From: Salinispira pacifica
GTDB lineage: Bacteria; Spirochaetota; Spirochaetia; DSM-27196; Salinispiraceae
Assembly: GCF_000507245.1 (NCBI RefSeq)
Contig: NC_023035.1
Coordinates: forward strand, 1,465,501-1,529,500
DNA length: 64,000 nucleotides
Direction of reading: 5' to 3'
Shown here: in pieces, positions 1-9,016 of the stretch
Position numbering within the stretch: position 1 is the first letter of the stretch
How the letters are laid out: each line of letters opens with the position of its first letter
The notes under the pieces: generated by a model
What the model saw: only the letters and a program-made list of their open reading frames with translations
Database searches by the model: none
What the model was told of the DNA's origin: nothing
Program-made: the position numbers and the translations under genes

Positions 1-768
1 GCCATCGTGGTGGCCGCCACCCGAGCCATTGCCGGACTTCAGAATTTTCCCCTCAGCGAACTGCAGCTGCTGCAATGCGCCCACCAGGCGGAGACGGCAT
101 TTCTCCATGAAGATACCGGTTTTCTGCCCCATCTGGCCTGCCATCATGCTCTGCCCGGCAAAATCAGCCTTATCGATACCCACAGCCTCAGCGTCGAACA
201 TATGGATTATTCACCGGGAAATGTACGAATGGTACTCCTGGACTCCAAGGTTCCGCCCCAGGAGTTTGAGGAAGACAGGGTTGAGCGTCATCAGCTCACC
301 GATGACTGCATGAATCAGCTGAAAGAAAAACTGGGCGGCAGGGATTATCGGAACCTGACCATCAGGGAAATCCGCCAAAGTCTCGGCATCCTTTCCGAAT
401 CCAGACGGCGTGTATGCATTCATGTTGCCCAGGAATATCAGAGAGTATCAGAAGTCTACGGCTATCTGCAGGAAGGCAACTACGCTGAAGCGGGGAAAGA
501 GATGTTCCGCAGCCATGAGGGTCTGAGAGATCTCATGGAATTATCGGTACCGGAAATCGACTGGGTGGTAAAACGGAGCATGGAGATGGACGGCGTATAC
601 GGTGCCCGTCTCACCGGCCGGGGGTTCGGCGGATGCGTGCTTCTGCTTATCGATAAAGAACATATGGATACATACCGTGAACGCATGGATGAATACGAAC
701 GGATTTTCGGGTTTCACCCGGAGATGATCGAGGTAAGCCCCGGTGAGGGAACCCGAAAGGAATTATAG
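1..768 (+). CDS. galK: Galactokinase, C-terminal part (runs off the left edge)
   Basis: The frame is open from base 1, so the N-terminus lies outside the window. About 255 of roughly 390 residues remain. The diagnostic GHMP-kinase motif 3 (GARLTGRGFGGCVLLL) sits near the C-terminus; it forms part of the active site of galactokinases, which phosphorylate galactose at C1 with ATP in the Leland (Leloir) pathway. The N-terminal sugar-binding signature and motif 2 are not visible, so another GHMP sugar kinase is possible, but the spacing and the C-terminal GEGTRKEL tail suit galactokinase. No other gal gene lies in the window. It is followed by a short tandem repeat and then surE. Confidence 0.85.
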   Translation, partial: AIVVAATRAIAGLQNFPLSELQLLQCAHQAETAFLHEDTGFLPHLACHHALPGKISLIDTHSLSVEHMDYSPGNVRMVLLDSKVPPQEFEEDRVERHQLTDDCMNQLKEKLGGRDYRNLTIREIRQSLGILSESRRRVCIHVAQEYQRVSEVYGYLQEGNYAEAGKEMFRSHEGLRDLMELSVPEIDWVVKRSMEMDGVYGARLTGRGFGGCVLLLIDKEHMDTYRERMDEYERIFGFHPEMIEVSPGEGTRKEL

Positions 769-830
769 ATTTCGCCCATACGGCGGAATCTGTAACGGCT
801 GATATCTGCACTGCAAAAGCTGATACAATG

Positions 831-892
831 GACAAGCGGTGCCAATGAAAAACCGGTGCCATTGGACAAGCGGTGCCAATGGACAACCGATG
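831..892. repeat. 17-bp tandem repeat, about 3.6 copies
   Basis: Units start at 831, 848, 865 and 882 (last one partial). Units 1 and 3 are identical (GACAAGCGGTGCCAATG); unit 2 differs at a few bases. CCAATG at 842-847 and CATTGG at 860-865 can also pair as a hairpin. It lies between galK and surE, outside any convincing coding frame. Confidence 0.8.
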
Positions 893-923
893 ATAGATAC
901 GGCATGAAGGAATTACTCTGGAA

Positions 924-1676
924 ATGAAAATACTTCTGAGCAATGACGACGGAATAGACAGCGAGGGAATCCGAATTCTCAAAACAGTGGTTCAGCAATA
1001 TCATCCCGATGCGGAAATCTGGATTGTTGCTCCCGACGGAGAGCGCAGCGGCATGTCCCACTCAATTACCCTCAGGGATTCCATCCGTGCAAGAAAAATC
1101 GCAGAACATGAGTATCAGACCAGCGGGTCTCCTGCGGACTGTGTGATGACTGCGGTAATGGGAATAATGGATTCACGTCCCGATGTGATTATCTCGGGGA
1201 TCAACAGAGGGCCCAATCTGGGAACGGATATTACCTATTCCGGCACCGCAGCCGCAGCCCGGCAGGGTGCGTATATGAATATTCCATCCATTGCCGTAAG
1301 CCTGAATGGATTTCATCCTCCGCTTCACTATGCTCCCCTGGCGGAAACGGTTGCAAAAAACCTTGAGGCATTCATCCGTCTCTGGGATGAGCATCATTTT
1401 ATCAATATTAATGGACCGAACATTCCCGGCGGAGGGAAGGATGTCCGGATAACCTATCCCGGCAGGCGATTGTACAAGGATGTTCTGGAGTGGTTTGATG
1501 CTCCGTCCGGTGACCGCTACTGGTTTCTTGCCGGAGAACCGGTTGATAACAGCGACGAACCCGGTTCGGACTGGGAAGCGGTAAGTCAGAATCTGGTTTC
1601 CATCAGTCCCGTGCATTTGCACCCGCTGAATAACGAAATTGATTCCGAATACGAACAGACGGATTTTGTCATATAG
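924..1676 (+). CDS. surE: 5'/3'-nucleotidase SurE
   Basis: SurE is a metal-dependent phosphatase acting on nucleoside 5'- and 3'-monophosphates, often linked to stationary-phase survival. The 250-residue protein has the usual length. It begins MKILLSNDDGIDSEGI, containing the NDDG metal-binding motif, followed by GERSGMSHSITL with the catalytic-site Ser, then SGINRGPNLGTDITYSGTAA, all family hallmarks. The ATG at 924 puts the N-terminus exactly at the conserved first strand; a weak ribosome site (GAAGG, about 906-910) lies upstream. Cytoplasmic. The gene is followed after 42 nt by a TPR protein on the same strand. Confidence 0.95.
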   Translation: MKILLSNDDGIDSEGIRILKTVVQQYHPDAEIWIVAPDGERSGMSHSITLRDSIRARKIAEHEYQTSGSPADCVMTAVMGIMDSRPDVIISGINRGPNLGTDITYSGTAAAARQGAYMNIPSIAVSLNGFHPPLHYAPLAETVAKNLEAFIRLWDEHHFININGPNIPGGGKDVRITYPGRRLYKDVLEWFDAPSGDRYWFLAGEPVDNSDEPGSDWEAVSQNLVSISPVHLHPLNNEIDSEYEQTDFVI

Positions 1677-1718
1677 GGTGCTTCAGCCATGCTGGAGCAA
1701 TAACAGGGAGTACGGACT

Positions 1719-2387
1719 GTGCAAAAAGGCATACACCTATACAAGGAAGGCAAGTTTCAGGAGGCCCTGAGGTTTTTCCGGAGCATAGATGTTGAGGAAG
1801 ATCAGTATTCCCAGGTCTCATACTACCTCGGTCTGTGCTACACCCGGCTGGAGCAGTACGATGAGGCCCTGATTTACCTTGACCAGGTAATCGCCTCCTC
1901 AGATGATTTCGCTCAGGCGTATCAGAGCAGAATGGTGATCGGATACATATATGCTGAGACCGGCCGGTACCGGCTGGCGGAGTTCGAATTTCAGCATCTT
2001 TTGGATGAGGGATACGAAAGCGCACGGGTTCACGCTGCTCTGGGATATATTCTCTATGAACAGGGCAATATTCCGGGAAGCATTAAAAATCTGGAGGAAG
2101 CGCTGAATATCGATCCCGAGAATCCCACCGCACTGAACTCTCTGGCATTTATTATGGCAGACCAGGGGTTGAGACTTTCCGTGGCAAGGGATTACATCCG
2201 GAGAGCGCTGAATATCAGGCCGGACAGTGCAGCATACATGGATACTCTGGGATGGGTACTCTTTAAGAGCGGTGAGCTGGAGGGCGCCATGAAAGCCCTG
2301 AAGAAGGCACGGGATCTTGCACCGGATGAGAAGGAAATTCAGGAACATTTTGCACATGTGAAAAAAGCGGGTATGATAAATTCATGA
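1719..2387 (+). CDS. TPR-repeat protein
   Basis: This 222-residue protein is made almost wholly of tetratricopeptide repeats: repeated blocks such as YNEAL/YDEALIYLDQVI, GYILYEQGNIPGSIKNLEEALNIDPENP and RDYIRRALNIRPDSAAYMDTLGWVLFKSGELEGAMKALKKA. TPRs are protein-interaction scaffolds; no enzyme domain is visible. No signal peptide is seen, so it is probably cytoplasmic, unless an N-terminal part was missed. The start is a GTG at 1719, with AGGGAG at about 1705-1710. It overlaps the next gene by 4 nt (ATGA), so the two are likely translated together and may function together. Confidence 0.75.
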   Translation: MQKGIHLYKEGKFQEALRFFRSIDVEEDQYSQVSYYLGLCYTRLEQYDEALIYLDQVIASSDDFAQAYQSRMVIGYIYAETGRYRLAEFEFQHLLDEGYESARVHAALGYILYEQGNIPGSIKNLEEALNIDPENPTALNSLAFIMADQGLRLSVARDYIRRALNIRPDSAAYMDTLGWVLFKSGELEGAMKALKKARDLAPDEKEIQEHFAHVKKAGMINS

Positions 2388-4489
2388 AGGTATTGCAGAA
2401 CTTCCATCCCGCAGCTGCGGGAGCGAACAGACGGCGTATGTTGTTTTCCATTCTCATGCTGCTCCTCCTGGGTGCCTCAACACTTTGGGCACAGGTTGAT
2501 TTTGACGCCCTGAATGCCTCCGAGAGTTTCCGGGAGGGAGTGGTGAGCTTCCACCGGGGGCGGTATAACGAGGCAATCCTTGCGTTCCAGAGAAGTCTCA
2601 GTTTTGTATCGGACGACAACCTTACCAGGGAATGGCTGGGAAGGGCACTCTATTTCAGCGGTTTTGAAGATGCCGCATTGAATGAGTGGGAGCGGATCGA
2701 GAGTGCCGGTGAGGCTTCTCCCTCGCTGCGCGCCTTTATTGACCATGTCAGATCCCGTCAGAGCCTTGCGGGAGAACTGGGAGAGGACAGGGATTACCTG
2801 ATCCTTGAGGAATTCGAGGCAGATGAGTATCAGAATTCCATGCTTCATCCTGGCGGAATAGTGCCCGACGGAACAGGCCGCAGCTATGTCACCTCCTTCA
2901 GCGGAAACAGCATACAGCTCCTGGATCAAAGCGGGCGCATTCTGGACACTCTCATCGGTGGACTTTTTCCCCTCTCCGGACCCTATGACCTGGATCTGTA
3001 TGAAGATGAAATTTATGTAAGCAACTTCCTCTCCGACACAATTTCCGTGCTTGATTTGCAGGGCAATACCGTCAGACGCTTCGGCAGCACAGGCATCGGC
3101 GATGAACAGCTGATCGGCCCCCAGTATGTGAGCATTGCCCCCGAGCCCGCCCTTTATGTGAGCGATTTCGGCAATCAGAGAATCGTGAAATATGACCTGG
3201 AGGGAAATCTTCTTTTTCACTTCGGGGCTCCTCCCGCATTTCGCAGCAGTCCCTCTGTGTTTCAGGGCTTCGCCCGGATTGGAGGAATTACTGCTGTGGA
3301 AGACGGAATCTTTGCTGCCGATAACCGCAGCGGTTCACCGGTGCTCCATTTCTTTGATCACAGCGGAAATATACTGGAAAGCTTTCCGCTGCCCCGGCTG
3401 GATGAAATTGAAGATATCCATGCCCAGTCCCCTCAGGAAATTATCATCACAAGCCGCAGCGCAGTATACCGTTTCAATTCTTCGGATTTGAGTCTCCGTG
3501 AGCTGCATCAGGCGGCAGAAAACAGAAATGCACAGTTTATCTCTGCCCGACTGGACGATAACGATAATCTGCTGGTGAGCGATTTTCGAAACAGCCGGGT
3601 GGCATTCCTTTCCAGATTGTCTGGCCTCTATTCGGGATACCATGTGGAAATTCTCCGGGTGGAATCATCTGATTTTCCCCGGATCTATGCGGAAGTGTCC
3701 GTACGGGACTTCACGGGGAACCCCGTTCTTGGCCTGGACACAAACAATTTTATCCTTACAGAAGACGGTTTGCCCCTTGACGGCTGGGATCTTGAATACA
3801 GCGGTTCATTCGACACCCACAGCAGCATAGCTCTGATTATGGAATCGTCCCAGGCCAGGGAGGATGCGGAATTCCGGGAACGCCAGGCCGAAGGCCTGGA
3901 TCAGACGCTTCAGGCAATTTCTTCCATGGATACTTCCCCTTCTCTGAGAATCGTTTCTGCGGGACTGTCACCGGTCCTTGAATACGACCGGGGGGATGAT
4001 CCGGGAAATATTCCCGCCATCCTGGAAAATCTGGGTGCCGACCGGGAATGGAGGCTGGACCAGGCAATCCGTCTCGCAGGAGACAGGCTGCTGCTTGACC
4101 AGAGCAAGCGGGAGCTGGTGTTCATCGGACGGGGCAATCTGCCGGATTGGGCGTTTGAAAACATCGGTCTGAATCAGACTCTGGCCTATCTCCGGAACAA
4201 CAGCATCAGGCTGAGTTTTATACAGATAAGCGATACACCGGTGGATCCCGCTCTGGAATATCTCCTTGAACAGAGCGGCGGCCGACGTTATCGGCTGTTT
4301 CAGCCCCGGGGACTGAATGATATGGCCGGGGATTTTGAAGCGCGCAGAACCGGAATATATCTGTTCCAATCCAATTCATTGTTTGACGCTGACTTTGGAA
4401 GAAAGTATCTTCCTATAGAGGTCGAGGTAACCCACTTCACCAAGAGCGGAAGGGATGAATCGGGATATTTTGCACCTCTGGAATTCTAA
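2384..4489 (+). CDS. Secreted TPR / NHL-propeller / VWA-like protein
   Basis: A 701-residue exported protein. Residues about 19-37 form a hydrophobic signal segment ending LWAQ, a likely signal-peptidase site. Residues about 45-95 contain a TPR pair (EGVVSFHRGRYNEAILAFQRSL). Residues about 130-400 hold NHL/beta-propeller-type repeats (YVSDFGNQRIVKYDLEGNLLFHFG and similar). The C-terminal third (from about 470, SSIALIMESSQ) resembles a von Willebrand A fold, but the usual DxSxS metal site is not intact (MESSQ). The architecture suggests a periplasmic or surface scaffold; no specific function can be assigned. It overlaps the upstream TPR gene by 4 nt and is probably co-expressed with it. Confidence 0.7.
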   Translation: MKVLQNFHPAAAGANRRRMLFSILMLLLLGASTLWAQVDFDALNASESFREGVVSFHRGRYNEAILAFQRSLSFVSDDNLTREWLGRALYFSGFEDAALNEWERIESAGEASPSLRAFIDHVRSRQSLAGELGEDRDYLILEEFEADEYQNSMLHPGGIVPDGTGRSYVTSFSGNSIQLLDQSGRILDTLIGGLFPLSGPYDLDLYEDEIYVSNFLSDTISVLDLQGNTVRRFGSTGIGDEQLIGPQYVSIAPEPALYVSDFGNQRIVKYDLEGNLLFHFGAPPAFRSSPSVFQGFARIGGITAVEDGIFAADNRSGSPVLHFFDHSGNILESFPLPRLDEIEDIHAQSPQEIIITSRSAVYRFNSSDLSLRELHQAAENRNAQFISARLDDNDNLLVSDFRNSRVAFLSRLSGLYSGYHVEILRVESSDFPRIYAEVSVRDFTGNPVLGLDTNNFILTEDGLPLDGWDLEYSGSFDTHSSIALIMESSQAREDAEFRERQAEGLDQTLQAISSMDTSPSLRIVSAGLSPVLEYDRGDDPGNIPAILENLGADREWRLDQAIRLAGDRLLLDQSKRELVFIGRGNLPDWAFENIGLNQTLAYLRNNSIRLSFIQISDTPVDPALEYLLEQSGGRRYRLFQPRGLNDMAGDFEARRTGIYLFQSNSLFDADFGRKYLPIEVEVTHFTKSGRDESGYFAPLEF

Positions 4490-4598
4490 AAGCTGCAGAG
4501 GCGCAGTCACATGACCCTTACAGTTCTGAGGGAAGCTTCAATCACAGACGAAGGATCACATGCTGTGCCGATGCAGCAGCGACAATGGGAGTATTGCT

Positions 4599-4907
4599 AT
4601 GCCTGAACCCGGTGGACAGGGTGATGTTCAGCTGAAGAAAAAAACAGACCTGAAAAAGCCCGACATGTATAAGGTCATCATGCTTAATGATGACTATACG
4701 ACCATGGAGTTCGTGGTTGAGGTCCTTATGAAGTTTTTTCAGAAGGACCCGGTGAATGCTCAGCGGATTATGTTTGAAATCCACGAAAAAGGGGCCGGCG
4801 ATGTGGGTACATTCACCTACGATATTGCACAAAGCAAGGTCCAGAAGGTGCACCGCTACGCCAGGGAGAAAGAGTTTCCCCTGCGGTGCAGAATCGAAAA
4901 AGCCTGA
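4599..4907 (+). CDS. clpS: ClpS, N-degron adaptor of ClpA
   Basis: ClpS binds proteins with N-terminal Leu, Phe, Tyr or Trp and hands them to ClpAP for degradation. The core contains the family signatures YKVIMLNDDYTTMEFVVEVL, with the Asn-Asp pair that binds the substrate alpha-amino group, and IMFEIHEKGAGDVGTFTYDIAQSKV. I take the ATG at 4599 (MPEPGG...), 102 residues, because TGGGAG at 4586-4591 is well spaced; an in-frame ATG at 4560 would add 13 unconserved residues. It lies 15 nt upstream of clpA, in the same operon as aat, which creates ClpS-recognised N-termini. Confidence 0.95.
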   Translation: MPEPGGQGDVQLKKKTDLKKPDMYKVIMLNDDYTTMEFVVEVLMKFFQKDPVNAQRIMFEIHEKGAGDVGTFTYDIAQSKVQKVHRYAREKEFPLRCRIEKA

Positions 4908-4922
4908 AACCAAGAGGTATAT

Positions 4923-7649
4923 ATGAAAGTTAGCGGTGAAGTCCAGGATATACTCAACTCAGCATATCAGGAAGCGTTGAGCTGGCAGCATGAATTTCTC
5001 ACCCCCGAACACGTACTCTATGCGGCCCTGAATTTTCCCTATCCCAGGGAAGTGATCAGTCATTGCGGCGGGGAACCGGATGAACTCCGGGAACAGCTGA
5101 AAGAATTTCTTATGGAAAACACCCCCACTGTGGAAAACAGCGAACCCCTCTCATCTGCTTCGTTTAATCATGTATTTGAACGGGCGGTTCTCCACAGTCA
5201 TCATGTGAACAAAGATACCATTGAACCCGGGGACATTCTCGTTTCCCTCTTCGATGAGCCCGAAAGCCACGGCCGCTATTTCCTTGAGCAGGCTGGCGTT
5301 GAGCGGATCGGACTTCTGGAGATAATCAGTCACATTCTGGGAAGAAGCGAACAGGATATGAACAACCAGGGTGATGACGATGATGACGACGACGATGATG
5401 ATGAGATCTTTGCCTCAGGCGATGAGGAAGGTGATGAAAATTTCTTCGCCGCTCAGGAAGATGAATCAGAGGCTCAGAGCAGCGGAAAAAAATCCTCAGG
5501 GAAGAAAAAGAAGGCAATCAAGGCGTTTACCCGGGATCTTGTTGCCGCAGCCGGGAATGGGGAAATCGATCCAATCATCGGAAGGGATGAAGAACTTGAG
5601 CGCACCATGCAGGTACTCATGCGCAGAATTAAAAACAACCCCGTACTCATCGGAAAACCGGGGGTCGGGAAGACTGCAATTGTGGAGGGGCTTGCCCGCG
5701 CACTGTCCCATGATGAAACTCCGGATCTTCTGAAAAACTATCAGCTTTTGGCCCTGGACATGGGTGCATTGGTTGCAGGAACCCGTTACCGGGGGGATTT
5801 TGAGGAACGGATGAAACTTCTTATGAAGGAAGTGGAATCCCAGAACAATATTATTCTCTTCATTGATGAGCTGCACACAGTGGTTGGAACCGGTGCGGCA
5901 TCAGGCGGCAGCATGGATGCATCCAACATGCTCAAGCCTGCATTGGCTTCCGGAAAAGTGCGGATTATCGGCGCGACCACACCCGAGGAATACCGCCGTT
6001 TCATCGAACGGGACCATGCCCTGGCCAGGAGGTTTCAGAGCATCGAGGTCCCCGAGCCTTCACAGGACGACGCCTATGAAATCCTGAAAGGGCTGAGAAA
6101 GAATTACGAAGACCATCATCATGTGCGTTACAGCGACGATGCCCTCAGGCAGGCAGTAGAGCTTTCGGATCAGTATATTAACGAACGCTATCTGCCGGAC
6201 AAGGCCATAGATGTAATTGATGAGATCGGTGCACTCATCCGCCTGCGGACCTTCAGATTTACCGCCCAGGAAGCCCTTGAGAAGGCCAGACAGGAAACAG
6301 AAGAAAATTCCGCAGTCAAACCCGAAAACCCCAGCCCGGAAGAAAGAAAAACCGAATCCGGCCAGTCTGAATCCGAACAGACTGAATCCGAACAGACTGA
6401 ATCTGAAAAGGCTGAAGCTGACCAGACTGAAGCCGAAAAGACCCAAAACGCCGGTGATGAAACCACTCCTGTCCGGAACGACTCCGACTCCGCCGGTGAA
6501 GCAACCCAAAGCGCTTCGGGCGATGACGAATCGGGCCCGGAGGAGAGGGGTGAATCCGGGACCAATGAAGAATGGGACCGGGAGCTGTGGCCTGAAGTGA
6601 GCGTAGAGGATATTGAAACGGTAATTTCCAAAATCGCACGGGTCCCAAGAAAGCGGGTGTACGGTAACGAACGGGAAAAGCTAAAAACCCTTGAATCGGG
6701 TATTCTTTCAACCCTCTACGGACAGGATGAAGCAGTGAACACCGTGGTGGAATCCATTAAGCGCAGCCGGGCCGGTTTCCGTAAGGCGGACAAGCCGGTG
6801 GCTAACTTTCTCTTTGTGGGCCCCACCGGTGTGGGCAAAACCGAACTTGCCCGACAGCTCTCCGAACAGATGGGCGTACAGCTTATCCGTTTTGACATGA
6901 CCGAATACCAGGAGCGTCATTCGGTGAGCCGTCTCATCGGGAGTCCTCCGGGCTATGTGGGCTTTGAGGAAGGCGGCATGCTCACCGAATCCATCCGCCG
7001 GAACCCCCATGCGGTGCTGCTGCTGGATGAAGTGGAAAAGGCCCATCCGGATATCTACAATATCCTTCTGCAGATCATGGATTATGCAACTCTCACCGAC
7101 AACTCCGGCCGGAAAGCGGATTTCCGAAATGTGATTCTGATTATGACCAGTAATGCCGGCGCCCGGAATATCGGAAAGAGCCTCATTGGCTTCGGAGAAC
7201 GGGTGATGGACCGTGCCGCAATTCACGATGCAGTGGATAAAACTTTCTCACCGGAATTCCGAAACCGCCTGGATAAGGTGGTGGTCTTCAACGGCCTCAA
7301 TCAAGAGGCAGTGGTGGATATTGTCGAAAAGGAACTGGAAAGCTTCCGGCAGCAGCTGGAGGAAAAAGATGTTCAGGTTAAGGTTGATAAGGATGTGGTT
7401 CGCTTCCTGGCAGACCAGGGCTACAGTGAAGAGTTCGGTGCCCGGAATATCAGCCGCACCGTGGATGACCTTATCCGTGCCAGATTCATAGACGAGGTTC
7501 TGTTCGGGAAGCTGGAAAACGGCGGGAAAGCCCGGGTGAGTCTGGATCCCCAGGGTGAAAATGCTGAAGATAAAATAGTGATCAAGTTCACCCGCAGAAG
7601 AAGGAAAAAATCCAAAACATCCCAGGCTCCCGTGAGCGAGCATGTATGA
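4923..7649 (+). CDS. clpA: ClpA, AAA+ unfoldase of the ClpAP protease
   Basis: An ATP-driven hexameric unfoldase that threads substrates into ClpP. Order: N-terminal Clp repeat domain (1-140); Asp run near 150-160 in a charged linker; AAA module 1 with Walker A GKPGVGKT (about 242) and Walker B LFIDELH; AAA module 2 with GPTGVGKT (about 633) and LLLDEVEKAH; then an IGF tripeptide (about 753) at the place of the ClpP-docking loop, where E. coli ClpA has IGL. At 908 residues it is about 150 longer than E. coli ClpA, owing to the acidic linker and a Glu/Ser/Thr-rich insert (about 455-555) before module 2. It overlaps aat by 8 nt. Confidence 0.95.
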   Translation: MKVSGEVQDILNSAYQEALSWQHEFLTPEHVLYAALNFPYPREVISHCGGEPDELREQLKEFLMENTPTVENSEPLSSASFNHVFERAVLHSHHVNKDTIEPGDILVSLFDEPESHGRYFLEQAGVERIGLLEIISHILGRSEQDMNNQGDDDDDDDDDDEIFASGDEEGDENFFAAQEDESEAQSSGKKSSGKKKKAIKAFTRDLVAAAGNGEIDPIIGRDEELERTMQVLMRRIKNNPVLIGKPGVGKTAIVEGLARALSHDETPDLLKNYQLLALDMGALVAGTRYRGDFEERMKLLMKEVESQNNIILFIDELHTVVGTGAASGGSMDASNMLKPALASGKVRIIGATTPEEYRRFIERDHALARRFQSIEVPEPSQDDAYEILKGLRKNYEDHHHVRYSDDALRQAVELSDQYINERYLPDKAIDVIDEIGALIRLRTFRFTAQEALEKARQETEENSAVKPENPSPEERKTESGQSESEQTESEQTESEKAEADQTEAEKTQNAGDETTPVRNDSDSAGEATQSASGDDESGPEERGESGTNEEWDRELWPEVSVEDIETVISKIARVPRKRVYGNEREKLKTLESGILSTLYGQDEAVNTVVESIKRSRAGFRKADKPVANFLFVGPTGVGKTELARQLSEQMGVQLIRFDMTEYQERHSVSRLIGSPPGYVGFEEGGMLTESIRRNPHAVLLLDEVEKAHPDIYNILLQIMDYATLTDNSGRKADFRNVILIMTSNAGARNIGKSLIGFGERVMDRAAIHDAVDKTFSPEFRNRLDKVVVFNGLNQEAVVDIVEKELESFRQQLEEKDVQVKVDKDVVRFLADQGYSEEFGARNISRTVDDLIRARFIDEVLFGKLENGGKARVSLDPQGENAEDKIVIKFTRRRRKKSKTSQAPVSEHV

Positions 7650-8403
7650 TTTTTCTTCCATAGAGGAACTCTCCCATTACTACCGGATTACCCTCCCGGA
7701 TCCCGGGGATGCAAATCCCCAGGGGATTCTGGGAGTAGGGGGGAACCTCTCTCCGGGATTGCTTTTATCGGCATATGAACAGGGCATATTTCCCTGGTTC
7801 TCTGAATCCGATCCTATATTATGGTGGAGTCCCGATCCCCGCTGTGTATTTCACCCCGCCGATATTCATATTTCCAGCCGGAACCGCCGCATGCTGAAAA
7901 AGTCAGGCTATGTACTGAATATGGACCGGGACTTCTCCGGGGTAATTCGCCACTGCGCAAAGGTGGCCCGGAAAGATGAAGATGGCACCTGGATAACCCC
8001 GGAAATGATCGCCGCATACACCGAGCTCCACCGTCTGGGCTACGCCCACTCTGCGGAAGTATACGCCGACGGTGAGCTGGTTGGCGGGTTGTACGGTGTG
8101 AGCAGGGGCAGAATATTTTGCGGTGAATCCATGTTCTCCCTGGAACCCAATGCATCCAAGTTCGCTCTTGCCGGCCTGGCCCGCTTTCTCCATCGTTCCG
8201 GGTGCAGCATCATCGATTCCCAGGTGGAGAACCCCCATATTCTTTCCCTGGGGGCCCGGAATATTCCCCGGGACCAGTATCTCGCCGAACTTTCCCGGGC
8301 ATTGAAATATCCGGATATTCAGGGCTGGGGTGAAGTGGAATATCGTGCCCTGAACTTTTTTGAATCATGGAAACCGCTCACCGGCGACTCGGCTTCGGGT
8401 TAA
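7642..8403 (+). CDS. aat: Leucyl/phenylalanyl-tRNA--protein transferase
   Basis: Aat transfers Leu or Phe from tRNA to the N-terminus of proteins starting with Arg or Lys (or Met), creating destabilising residues read by ClpS. The family blocks are all present: GILGVGGNLSPGLLLSAYEQGIFPWF, WWSPDPRCVF, TWITPEMIAAYTELHRLGYAHSAEV and GGLYGV...FCGESMFS. Length of 253 residues is slightly above the E. coli protein (234). It starts inside the end of clpA (8-nt overlap), so all three parts of the bacterial N-degron pathway are in one transcript. Confidence 0.95.
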   Translation: MYDFSSIEELSHYYRITLPDPGDANPQGILGVGGNLSPGLLLSAYEQGIFPWFSESDPILWWSPDPRCVFHPADIHISSRNRRMLKKSGYVLNMDRDFSGVIRHCAKVARKDEDGTWITPEMIAAYTELHRLGYAHSAEVYADGELVGGLYGVSRGRIFCGESMFSLEPNASKFALAGLARFLHRSGCSIIDSQVENPHILSLGARNIPRDQYLAELSRALKYPDIQGWGEVEYRALNFFESWKPLTGDSASG

Positions 8404-8593
8404 ACGCTGTATGTAGCCTGTATTCCCCAATGTTTGTGCAGACCAGAGTTTTTTCGACTAAACTTTCTGTATGCAGAGATGCGTCTCGATTACCCGGTGA
8501 GTATACGTACCGGATGAGTTGAAGTGCCGGGTGAATAGAGGCAATGCGTCCAAATTTTGATCACTGCCACGCGAAATCCGGAGGAAAGGGGCC

Positions 8594-9016
8594 ATGATTT
8601 TCAAAGAACATGGTGTATATGATATTTCCGTTCAAAAGCGTCTATTGGTGGTGAACGCCACCGGTCCATGGAACGCAGAGGCGGCACAGCATTTCGCTTC
8701 CCGGGTTAAAGCGACTGTATTGAAGAACTGGACAGACGAAACCTGGGCCATGATAGCCATTCTTCACGGCCAGGGCCTGTACACAGAATTTTCCACGCCG
8801 ATTCTTAAGGACCTTCATGCCTGGCGGGTAGCACACGGACTGCGCCACATTGCGATTATTCACAGCGAAGAGAACCCTGAAAGCTCCGTTCTCACAGAAT
8901 ATCAGTTTGATGATATCTACCGCTCGCTGCAAAAAGGCAGCTGTGTCCAGCGCTACTTCAGATCTGTGGGGCAGGGGATGGAGTGGATGAAAGCTCTGGG
9001 TTACATCAGTACTTAA
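8594..9016 (+). CDS. Uncharacterised small protein (possible STAS-like fold)
   Basis: A 140-residue soluble protein with a strong ribosome site (GGAGGAAAGGGG ending at about 8591). The N-terminus (YDISVQKRLLVVNATGPWNAEAAQHFASRVKATV) and the alternating strand/helix pattern recall SpoIIAA/STAS-like domains, but I recognise no conserved phosphorylation Ser and the assignment is a guess. It is convergent with the kinase gene on the other strand, and their 3' ends overlap by 11 nt (9006-9016). The 190 nt upstream hold no other gene. Confidence 0.6.
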   Translation: MIFKEHGVYDISVQKRLLVVNATGPWNAEAAQHFASRVKATVLKNWTDETWAMIAILHGQGLYTEFSTPILKDLHAWRVAHGLRHIAIIHSEENPESSVLTEYQFDDIYRSLQKGSCVQRYFRSVGQGMEWMKALGYIST

